This document shows, in pieces, positions 43,401 to 55,400 of a stretch of DNA of 64,000 nt. Made by a program: the position numbers and the translations under genes. The stretch covers positions 25,830,740 to 25,894,739 of the forward strand of contig CAIIXF020000009.1 of assembly GCA_903813345.2 (NCBI GenBank), given 5' to 3'. Position 1 is the stretch's first letter, and every line of letters begins with the position of its first letter. Below the pieces are notes generated by a model, which did no database searches, had not been told where the DNA came from, and saw nothing but the letters and a program-made list of their open reading frames with translations. The stretch is from Owenia fusiformis (Eukaryota > Annelida > Polychaeta > Sabellida > Oweniidae).

Positions 43401-46400
43401 TGGCTTTCGAATGGCATTTGTGCGAATTCATGTTGCATTCATTTACGTTTGTACAACTAAAGCCATCTCCCGTAAATCCTTCATTACATGTACACTTATA
43501 GCTCCCGTCAGTATCTAAACAATTAGCATTCGTATCACATTTGTTCAAATCCATGTTGCATTCATTTATGTTTACGCAACTAAATCCGTCTCCTGTAAAT
43601 CCTTCATTACATGTACACTTATAGCTTCCGTCAGTATCTAAACATTTGGCATTTGTATCGCATTTGTTCAACTCCATTTTGCATTCATTTACATTTATGC
43701 AAGTAAAGCCATCTCTTTGGTATCCCGCGCTACAAGTACACGTGTAACTTCCATCGGTGTCAATGCACTTTGCGTTTGTGTGACATATATTAGAATCCAC
43801 AATGCATTCATTTATGTTTTTACATGTTATTCCATTTCCTGAATAACCATCATTACAAGTACATATTTCTTTTCCTTCCTTATCCAAACATTTTGCATTC
43901 TTATCACATGAAGTAAGTTTGCAACCATTCTGCTGATGATGTATTTTTGATTTAGGATCTATTGTAGCACAGTCTTCAATATTATTATCTTCACATGGGT
44001 CTGTCTTGGTGCAATCTATACCATCCCCGTCGTATCCAGGATTACAATTACATGTAAAACTTCCAATTGTGTTAGAACATTCAGCATTCAAACTGCATTG
44101 TTGTACCTCTGGTTTGCATTCATCTATATCTGGAATGTAACCCTATTGTTTTCTAAACATGATTATTAATACAATCGATTATGTCATTAAAATATTGAGT
44201 TAATATGTATTTTAATTGCTACGATTAACAAACCTTATTTTGTGCTAATTATCATCAGCACTAGATAAAGACAACTGGAAAGGGTTGCAAGATATTGATT
44301 AAAACACTTTTAAGTAGATCCGAGGTCCAATCCATAATGTTGATTCTTTTAAGAACTAATTTCGGTTTTTAGCAAAATGCTCTTAGATATTGTGAGAAGG
44401 TTATGGATTGACGAGGAATTTATGGTAATTTAGTTACCTTACATATCTTGCACTTTGACTTTGTGAGAAGGTTATGAATCAAAGAATTGATAGTAATCTA
44501 ATTACCTTTACATACTCTGCCATCGCCTTGAAAGCCAGGTTTACATACACAAACTCTCGCTTCCTCAATGTCTTCACATACTGCATCTTCGCTGCAGCCT
44601 CTTTCACATTGGGCTATACAAGGAAACGAAGAATATTTAAAAGACAGTGAATATTAATTAATATATCAGTACAACATATCGGGAACAAGGAGGATTGCCT
44701 CCAAGGAGCGTCGCTCGATATTTTCCAACAATGAAAACGTCGAAATGTCGTTATTTTCTGAAATTAAAACTATTTTCAGAATTATCAGAACTATAAATTT
44801 AAAATAAACAATTCAAATGATTCGAACTAATATCTCGATCATTTTTGGAATTTTTCGTTAGGAAATAAGACCAAAATTCAAGATTCAAATTTTGAAATAA
44901 ACAAAATGGCGGCTGTTTGAATTCGAATCTTATATCACGACATGCCCGTTTATGGGACAGAATATCGATGTTGCACTCTGGGAGCAGATCCTCCTTGGGT
45001 TGAGAAGATTTCAAGATGACATGTGATTTCAAAATGGCTGCCATTTTTGGTTAAAAGTTCATATGCTAATGCCCTGAGATAAAGGAGCCCCGCTCGAGAT
45101 GAGATTTTCAAGGTGGCTGCTATTTATCAAAAAAAAAATTGTTTGGTTGGATTTGCTACTCCGTGGAGTTGCTATTTTCTTGTTCACATCACTTAGATAT
45201 GTAGGAAGCAAAAATTATGAGTTAAGGGATAAATTTTCTAAAAAAATATCAGTATTTTATGTTAATCTCCCGATCTTATTCAAATTAATACCTTTGCATC
45301 CATATAATATTTGCAGTTCAATGATGTCCCCTATCGTTAAGCCAGTCCTTTGGCCAACCATGTCTTTTTTCACAGTCTTGTCAAGTATGACCATTGTTTC
45401 TATTGTCTTGTCTGCAAGATTCTTACTACCAGTTTTTATTCCATAATGCATGATACTATAGTAATCGTACTTAGTCAGATGTTTCACTTCATAATCCATC
45501 TGTTTCACATAATTTGTTCTGGACTCTAAAAGTAGAGATATGATTAACATGTTTTCATTTCCGTGTCTTTACTTTGCATTTATTGATAAAACTTGATACT
45601 TATATTGGAACTAAACCTGTAGGACATACCTGGTTCTATATTATCATAAAGTATCTTGACAAACTTGTCGCGATCTGGCCTCGTATGCTCATGCCATAGC
45701 CCAAGTGAATGCAATAGTTCGTGCATAGCTGTCCCATAACCAAAAGGCAACCAATTGATACAAGATGAAGCGAGTTCTATACTCTGTGACATCGTTGAAG
45801 TAAATCCAACCGTAGATGAACACCTGCATTACATAAGCAAATCGATAAAACGTCTAATTATTCAATGAAGTTAATATTTCTAGCGTTTTGATTGGCCCAT
45901 GTGATGTATGAGAATGCTGCATTTATGCATTATAATATAAGATCGTCATTCAATCATTTCTTGTAAAGTACATAACGTATTTACTAAGCCACGTAGAATA
46001 CATTTACAAAGTGAAAGTTGCATGAGTATCCACCTCGAAAGAATGAAATATTTGTATGATTGTTGCCTTATGTACAATCATGTATTAATCTTTATTTTAT
46101 TGATCGTCGAGTTTTTATTACTTACTTATCATCGGGAGCATTCACTATGTCAAGCTTATAACGTGTGTCATTTTTCTCTTCCCAATCGTAAAACGTTATA
46201 CAGTTCGTGTCGCCAACTCTCGTCTCTTCTTCGATTTTGCGCATTGCAAACTTGATTGTTTTCTTTTCTTCATTGGCTATCAAATAATGTAAATGATTTT
46301 GTCTTATGTACTAGACTTTGACATTAGGGTGCAATCTACAGTGTGTCTCAAAAAAATGTTACACTTACAAAAAGTTCAATATCTTTCATAATTTTGACTT

Positions 46401-49400
46401 TTCCCCCAAAATATACTTTGGATATCAAAAGACAAATCTTTGTCGAATAATTTGACACCATCAGATTCAAAATCTGTCCTTGATTGACTGCAAAGGGCAG
46501 CTTTTAGTGTCCCATGGTAAAATCTGACTTGCGCCAATTTCTAAGTGATTGGATGAACCAAATGACAAAAGAGGAACAGTTTCTTGAACATTTAACTTTC
46601 TTCTGAGTTGAAGCTTTACCTTTAACTGAGTCATTCTGTAATTTTCCTATTTGTGTTACATATGATCATTGGGTCTATCCACATAAACATGTGGTCCTCT
46701 CGACATGTTCTCCGAAGCAAATCTGAGGTACCCTTGCCCATGCGCACATGCATTGTAATATCACACTGATTCCATCAATTATTTTTGCAGCAGTTCATTT
46801 AGGTCAGTTTGTGATGCTGTAAAGCACTTTTAGAAGCTGTTCAAAAAATCAAGGGTGTAAAGTGTGTTACGTTCGAAAATAACAGAAAGTAAAAACAGCA
46901 ATTAAAATATGATAACAATATATTTATATTTTGAAAACTAAATAATATAACAATAATATAAAGGAGGTTTAATACTTAAGTGATGTCCAATCAATGATAC
47001 GGCTTATTCTTGATGTCGATAAATGTCGTTGACGATCCTTGAGAATGTTCCAGATCACGAAATGTTTCAATAATCGTTAATAGTTCTCCAATGTTTGTAA
47101 TAATCCAATAATGTTTGTTGTAATCCTATAATGTTCGTATCCAATAATGTTTGATGATAATCCACAAATGTTTGATGATAATCCACAAATGTTTATGATA
47201 ATCCACGAATGTATATGATAATCCGTATATAGTGTGTGTTGTAATATATGTCCATATAAAGTCCTCGGGTTGTGTGTTTGTAGTGTTATAAATGTTCCCA
47301 CAGTAGGTGTCTGTAATATTCCGCTAAGAAGATGTCCTTTTGATAAACTTTGAAATTCTGCTTTATTTAGTTCCTTTGAGATGTCCAGTTGATGACTTAT
47401 AATTATCTGCTACTGAGTCCACTTTGCAGTTTTATTTATAGTGTGAAAGAATCATCTAGAAAGAATCTTCTGGAACTGAGACTACTTGTTGAGTTTTGAT
47501 TGGACATCTTCAGTCACATGATTAAATCTTAATGAATGGTTATATTTTCTAGAACTCTCTGGGTGGTCAAGGGTTAATGAGTCATTCAGTTCAGTTATGT
47601 TTGCAAGATATAATGTCATTGTGACCTTGACCTAAGATCTCTAATAAAGATCAGTTACAGTATATACATATAGATAAACTAAACTTAATGTGAATATAAT
47701 AGAACATAATACTGTAACACCTCCCTCCTTAAAAGAAAAGTTTTGAATGCAATGAAAAACTTTTACAATAATATCTTGAGTAGCTAGCGTTGCAATTTCT
47801 AAAAGTGAGGTTGAGACTTACATAATATTTGTTTACAATAGTCTTTTTATATGCAGTATGTTTACAAGTATATAATACTTTCTATCGTTACAGTGTGAGT
47901 ACAATCTAATAACATATAATGTTCTTATAATCCCATACTACAATAATATCTACATTAGTTATGCATTAAGTCATAAATACAATACACGCAATAGATCATA
48001 TAACATGTACAATAGCATAATTTTTGAGTCTGACAAACACAAAACTTGTACAATGTTTTAAATTATCACACGATCTTATGAAAGTATTTCTAATAGTACA
48101 CTCTGATGTTATTTAGTAATCTTGTGACACTATTTAATGATCACCTAATCACATAATCTAGATACAATCTTATAGTTCATATCAATTTCACTATTTAGGC
48201 AAATGTTTTTATTATATATTGTTAAAATAAAGTGACAGTTATCACAAATCTCTTATTTGCCTACCATATAATATAATCTTCATGAGTTAATCATGATAAT
48301 TTACAATATCTAAATCTTAAATAACATATAGTTGTCATTTACATACGAGTTTGGCCTGAGAGCTAAGAGCACAAGCTCATGTTGAGTAAAGAAATTTTAT
48401 CACGCTCAACATACTTTTTCATCATATGTAGCTCTCTACACCTCACAGGAGTAGTTTTATCAATGCAAATGAAATCATTCAGCACTGAGTCAGACTTTGA
48501 GTAAGATTTAAACTCTTTTGAAAGCCCAACAAATGTGAAATTGTTGATTTGTGATTTCACAATATACTTGGTTTTGCTATTCCTAAACATAAGAAGTGAT
48601 TTTATTTCTGTAAACTGTGTGGCCATAGACAGAATAGTGAGCAGATATTGATTATTAGATTTTGTTTTTGCCAACACAGTCAATAAAAACCTTACTAAAT
48701 GGTTCATCGAATGCAGGTATAGGGTGTAAAGGAGCAGTTGGAATTTTCTGGTTAGGTTTCCCTACCATTTGACATGTATGACAATCCCTACAATACACTT
48801 GGACATCTTGTTTTAATTTGGGCCAAAAGAAATGATTGAGTATTTTATGGTATGTTTTGGTTACTCCTAAATGACCTGCCATGGGAGAATCATGAGCTAG
48901 ACTCAAGATTTCCTTATGATATGATTTGGGGACAACAATTTGATGTACAATTGCCCAATCGTCTTCAGGGGAAGCTTCAGGAGGTCTCCACTTTCGCATT
49001 AATATGCCATCCTTTTTGTAGAAACAAACAGGGACCTTGTCAGCTTCATCAATAGTAAGACATCTTTTATGAAGATCAATGAGTGATGGATCATGCTCTT
49101 GTTCATAAATTAACATGTGTTTAGAATGAGGATCTTTTTTCAAAGAATCACTATCAGAAATAGAGGATGAAACCTCAGAACTAGAAGAGGATGAAACCTC
49201 AGAACAAGGAGGGGATGAAACCTCATGAACACTAGCAGAAGAAGATGAAACTTCATCAGGACTAGCAAGAGCGGGCGAAACCGCGTTAAAATAGTGATCC
49301 TGCTCAGAAGGTGAATCACTTCTGGCAATAGGCTTTTTCAATAAAGAATTTGCCTCAATAGATGACTGCTAGGCTCGAACAAAAGGCTGTTTCAATGAAG

Positions 49401-52400
49401 AATTTGCCTTAAAAATAGGATAAGGATCATCTTTAACAAGTGGTGAGTAACATTCATCATCAAACAAGGAGCTTAAAAACCCACTATCAAAGTCATCTCC
49501 CACAGACGAATCCCCGCTATTGGCTAACCTTTTAGCCATAGCCCTAGTAACAGCACAAGCAGGATATATATCAGAGTCCTCTTGGACAGAATCCTCAATA
49601 GAACAAGGCTGATCAGAAACAATGGGGTCTAATGATACCTTACCCCCAGCTAAATCATTGCCTAAAAGCAATGCGACTCCTTCAACAGGAAGTTGTGGCC
49701 TAACACCAACAATAACTGGCCCTTTGACTAACTCCGATGTGATGTGAATACGATGGAGGGGAACCTTAGTAAAACCTAATTTAATGCCTTGCATCAAAAT
49801 ATGGGTACCTGTGAATGACTCCTCAGATAAAGGAAGGACACCTTCTAACAACAAAGTCTGAGATGCACCCGTGCCTCTAAGAATCTTAATTGGCGTTGAA
49901 TTGGTATCATCACTTGACAGTGACACAGATCCTTCTGACATGAAAGGCTTATAATCCTCCATAATATCACTATGAGTAGACTTCTCAGTATGAGTATATG
50001 AATCCGAAACAATGGGCTTTCTTGAAATGGGAACTGTAGCACAACCATTTGAATGAGCAGAACCAGACATCTCTCTTCTATTCTTAATTCTATAGCATTC
50101 AGAAATAAGATGATCAGGCTTTTTACAATAATTACAGGTGATATTTGATTTTGGACCTGAAGAATTTGATTGATCTGATTTTGAGCTAGAACTCTGTGAT
50201 GAATGAGACGGGTCTTTTGCTTTGTTTGATGTATTAGATGATGAGGACTGATTTGATATTGTATCATATGAAGGTTTGTTACCTTGATAACCTCTAAAGT
50301 TAGGATTGCCCTTGATAAAACTACCCTTATGAGTAAGAGCATAATCATCAGACAGGGTGGCAGCTTGACTTAAAGTTTCTACCTTGTGTTCATCTAAGTA
50401 AGTTCTAATGTGATATTGAACACAGTTTTTAAATTGTTCTATTAGCATAAGCTCTCTGAGCTTTTTAAACTCTTCAGATACATCTTTAGAGACAAGCCAC
50501 CTGTCAAAAAGCTGCTCTTGCTCTCGAGCAAACTCAACATGGGTTTGGTCACTCTGTTTGTGGGCATTTCTAAATTTTTGTCTGTAGGCTTCTGGCACTA
50601 GTTCATAAGCTTTAAGAATTGCATTTTTAACTAGGTCATAATCAGAGCATACTTCTCCTGAGAGAGAGGCAAATATTTCACTTGCTTTTCCAATGAATAC
50701 ACTCTGGAGCATAACTGGCCATGCAGATTTAGGCCAGTCTAGGCTCTGAGCGACTTTTTCAAAATGTGTAAAGTATTTATCAACATTTTTCTCTTGAAAT
50801 TTAGGTACAAATTTGAGAAATTTTGAAGCGTCAAACCTATTTTCAAAATGTTGATGCATAGTAGCATGTTCATCAGTTTTTGATTGAGCTTCTAATTCAA
50901 TTAGTTTTAATTCAACTTCTTTTTCCTTTTGAATTTCTTGTTCTCTCAATCTTATTTCTTTTTCATTTTGCATTTCTTTCTCTCTCAATTCTTGTTGTGT
51001 TTTGATTTCAAGCTCTCTCAATTCGAGCTCTTTGAGCTTTATAGGATCAACATGCTCAACATGCTGGGCTGGCTGCTCAGGCAGAAGTGATTCTGCGACC
51101 AAATATTGAAGTACAAAGTTTTTAATTGTATCCTTTTTGTATGAGCTTTTGACTGACAACCCAACATGTTTTGCAATTGCCAGAAGTTCAGTTTTCTTTA
51201 AATCATCAAATTCCTCCAAAGAGGGCGCTTCTAAAAATGTCTCAACCTCAAAACTCATTTTTGATTAATTGCTGTCTTCACAATTTAAATGTGCAAGTTT
51301 TAGATTTTGAATTTTAAAATATTTGTATTTTAGCTTGTTGTAGTTGGATCCCGGACGAGCCCCCAATTTCTGTTACGTTCGAAAATAACAGAAAGTAAAA
51401 ACAGCAATTAAAATATGATAACAATATATTTATATTTTGAAAACTAAATAATATAACAATAATATAAAGGAGGTTTAATACTTAAGTGATGTCCAATCAA
51501 TGATACGGCTTATTCTTGATGTCGATAAATGTTGTTGACGATCCTTGAGAATGTTCCAGATCACGAAATGTTTCAATAATCGTTAATAGTTCTCCAATGT
51601 TTGTAATAATCCAATAATGTTTGTTGTAATCCTATAATGTTCGTATCCAATAATGTTTGATGATAATCCACAAATGTTTGATGATAATCCACAAATGTTT
51701 ATGATAATCCACGAATGTATATGATAATCCGTATATAGTGTGTGTTGTAATATATGTCCATATAAAGTCCTCGGGTTGTGTGTTTGTAGTGTTATAAATG
51801 TTCCCACAGTAGGTGTCTGTAATATTCCGCTAAGAAGATGTCCTTTTGATAAACTTTGAAATTCTGCTTTATTTAGTTCCTTTGAAATGTCCAGTTGATG
51901 ACTTATAATTATCTGCTACTGAGTCCACTTTGCAGTTTTATTTATAGTGTGAAAGAATCATCTAGAAAGAATCTTCTGGAACTGAGACTACTTGTTGAGT
52001 TTTGATTGGACATCTTCAGTCACATGATTAAATCTTAATGAATGGTTATATTTTCTAGAACTCTCTGGGTGGTCAAGGGTTAATGAGTCATTCAGTTCAG
52101 TTATGTTTGCAAGGTATAATGTCATTGTGACCTTGACCTAAGATCTCTAATAAAGATCAGTTACAGTATATACATATAGATAAACTAAACTTAATGTGAA
52201 TATAATAGAACATAATACTGTAACAAGTGGCATGACAACGGGGCCAATCAATTGGATAATTCAATGCTATCCTCTGTTTTCCAAAGAGTTCTACCAAACG
52301 ATCTGCCATAGGTCTTTGCACCATCCTGTTGCCATCATACGTAACAAAATTGAATACCTGATACCTGATTATGGAATCTTGTATTTTTATCCAGGAAAGA

Positions 52401-55400
52401 AACACCTGGATCATTGATTATATCAAAATATCACTGTCCACAGAGTTCACACCAAAAAAGAATTGATCACTACATGTCCAATCACTGAGAAGTTGGCGCA
52501 AATCAGATTTCACATGCATCTGTAAAATCTGTCCTATGCAGCCAATCATGGACGGATTTTGAATCTGATAGTGTGGATTTATTTGAAAAAGACTGGTCTT
52601 TTGGTATCTAAGTATATTTTAGGGGGAAAAGTCAAAATCATGAAAGATATTGAACTTTTTGTAAGTGTAACATTTTTTTTGAGACACACTGTAGTAAGAC
52701 ATGTTATATTTTTTAATCATTATGCTCATTGTATGGCATAGTGTTACTTGCATTGCCCATGTGTAGCCTTGGTTTGTGAACAAAGACAAAGGTGGAGACG
52801 ATTTATATTTGGAACTAATCAAAAGTGTTAGCATTTTTACGGTATACATTAAGATCTAGCCTCGATTTTATTTAATGAAATGTATACCTACTGTAAGAAC
52901 TATCCAAAGTGTACGGGACTCTTCCCCGGGGCCATAAACTGTTAGACCAAAATATTTCCGCGAGTGCATTTCTAAACTATAAATAATTTTAACTTAACAT
53001 AGGGTGTGGCTCATTTGGCTGAAGCTTTGAAAGTTTGAACCATCTTGGAATAGTACATAAAAGTACAACTACCCGTTCCAATTATTCTTTACAGATTGAT
53101 TGATCGATTATGATTATTCAAAAACATCACTTTACCCTTGTGTTCTTTCTACTTCCGATTTTTCGTTTTGTCTTTTCAGGTAGGCGTATGTCTCCTTCAA
53201 AGAACCCTTTACAGAAAAGAACAGTACATATTGTTGACCGCCAATCAACCAATCAGAATCGAGTATTTCAGTTGAGGTACTAACAATATAGTATGTATCA
53301 TTACCTACCATGCATTAAGTAGATATGCGCTATATTAAAAGGAGGATCAGATTTACAGCAAGAAACTTTGACGAAAAATCATGACCATTCCTTGTCATGT
53401 CTATTTATAAAAGGTGCATAATGTTGGAAAATATGATTTTTACAAAAAGATACCAACTGGGAATTGCCATTTTGAATTTATCTAAGATTCAAAAATTGCT
53501 GTCATGACAAGTTTAACATGTCAAGGACAGTATTTATCCAATCAATCCAACTGTTACAGGCCAAAATGCAATTGTTTACAAATGCAATTTGTATGCAAAA
53601 CGGCCACGAACTTTCATCACAAGCGCCCTACCTGATTTAGCTTCTGGATACTGATCATACAGTTTAACATCATCTCCCCTTTCTTCCTCCTCGCTTAAGT
53701 CAGTATTATCAGCATCCTAAATAGCAAAACAAGTAAGCATGTACATGATATTGATGTTCCTCTATAACTTTGAGATTTTTTGTTACCCCCCTATCACACC
53801 AAACTAGTTTTTACCCATCCTTGCCAGTCCTACGAAAACGTCGTAAAACGGGCTCAATCTGGCTGTGGTCGGGAAATATGTCTAAAATAATTAGCTACTT
53901 CGTTCATAAACAGTCTTCAACACGTCCATCTCATTCGCAGTTTGTTCAGGTCGCACCACGTCGGTGTGCAACGTCGTATAACGCGCCCCTTAGTCTAGAA
54001 GGTCATCATGACCTGATTACAGAACGGTATGGTCGCCATCGAATTTTGAATCGATTAAACATTTCAAATCACATTCCCCGTCCGGGAAAGCCCATGAAGT
54101 TCGTAGACAGACCGTAGAACGTTGTAGCTACGTTCATTCCGTTCGCACACAGTTTAAAACCAGTTTTGAAAGTGCAGTGGCAACTTGCTTGGTGTGATAG
54201 CTATATTTTTGCTAACTCGTTGATAATACGTTCTTAATCAGTTTTAACCTGTCTGCAATTAGTTCTACCTCGTTCTCAATACGTCCTCAGACAGTTCAAC
54301 TCGTAGTAAAAATGTCCCTAGTAGGATTGAATTCAGACGATTCGGTTCGTAGTACGTCCAGCTCGTCGCGGTTAGTAGGTTATCACTCTTTCTAATTGTA
54401 GAACGTGACGACCAAGAGAACATTTTGAGCATGTTCTCAGTTCTAGAGGACCTACCCGTTCGAGTACGTTCGATGAAGTTTGTAAATAGACCCCAAACGG
54501 TTCTCAGTACGTCCAGTACGTCCAGTTCGTTCGTACACCCTACTACCACACCGAACTAGTTCTCACTACGCTCTCGAAAACGGAATTCAACTGTGCGTCC
54601 TTAGACACACCAAACTAGTTCAAACTACGTTCTCAATCCTACTAGGGACGTTTTTACAACGAGTTGAACTGTCCGAGGACGTATTGAGAACGAGGTAGAA
54701 CTAATTGCAAAAGGGTTAAAATTGATTAAGAACGTATTTATCAACGAGTGAGCAAAAATATAGCTATCACACCAAGCAAGTTGCCACTGCGTTCTTTAAA
54801 ACTGGATTTAAACTGTGTGCGAACGGAATGAACGTAGCTACAACGTTCTACAGTCTGTTTACGAACTTCATGGACTTTCCCGGACGGGGAATGTGATTTA
54901 GAATTTTGAATCGATTCAAAATTCGATGGCGACCATACCGTTCTGTAATCAGGTCACGATGACCTTCTAGACTAAGGGACGCGTTATACGACGTTACACA
55001 ACGACGTGGTGCGACCTGAACGAACTGCGAATGAGGTGGACGTATTGAAGACTGTTTACGAACGAAGTAGCTCATTATTTTAGACATATTTCCCGACCAC
55101 AGCCAGATTGAGTCCGTTTTACGACGTTTTTGTTGGACTGAAAAGAACGGGTAAGAACTAGTTTGGTGTGATAGGGGGGGGGGGGGGGTTACTTATCGGC
55201 TCAGTTCCCATTCTTTTTAAAATATATGAAATGTTTCTATTTTCTTTAATCGAATTCAAATATCTTTGTGATTCTCTTGTTTTATTTTTAATTTACTAGT
55301 ACTGTCGAATATTCATTCAATTTGATTTGTATGAATTCCCTTTGCTTGTTTTAAGACGTATATGTTAAAGGCTATTAAGGCATATTAAATGCCTATCACT

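Larger units (their letters stand above)
46865..52225 (-). mobile_element. Ty3/gypsy-type LTR retrotransposon, non-autonomous, 5361 bp
   Basis: Complete ends: 855-bp LTRs (51371-52225 and 46865-47719) starting TGTTAC and ending GTAACA, a primer-binding site, a polypurine tract and a 4-bp target duplication AGTG (46861-46864, 52226-52229). Inside: gag-protease frame 49369-51258 and an integrase remnant 48363-49341. Reverse transcriptase and RNase H are absent. I count 3 differences between LTRs by eye, so it inserted recently and must have been mobilised by an autonomous relative. It lies in gene D intron 4, on the same strand as the gene. Confidence 0.92.
46339..52691 (-). mobile_element. mariner-like transposon split by an LTR retrotransposon
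   Basis: Ends CAGTGTGTCTCAAAAAAATG and its inverse, flanked by TA (46337-46338, 52692-52693). About 190 bp of inverted repeat on each side (AAAAGTTCAATATCTTTCAT on the left, its complement on the right). Without the nested 5.36 kb the element is about 990 bp, like the other mariner-like elements here. The minus strand 52240-52410 encodes a transposase piece (MADRLVELFG, IDWPRC) whose W-P-x-x-S-P-D-L region is interrupted by the insertion at 52225/46865. Confidence 0.75.

Noticed and set aside
47077-47301. Identical 74-residue frames in both LTRs (also 51583-51807)
   Set aside because: They fall on tandem repeats within the LTR; identity only reflects LTR duplication.
49845-50348. Second minus-strand frame of 167 residues inside the retrotransposon
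   Set aside because: It is an out-of-frame shadow of gag; composition is biased and no motif is present.
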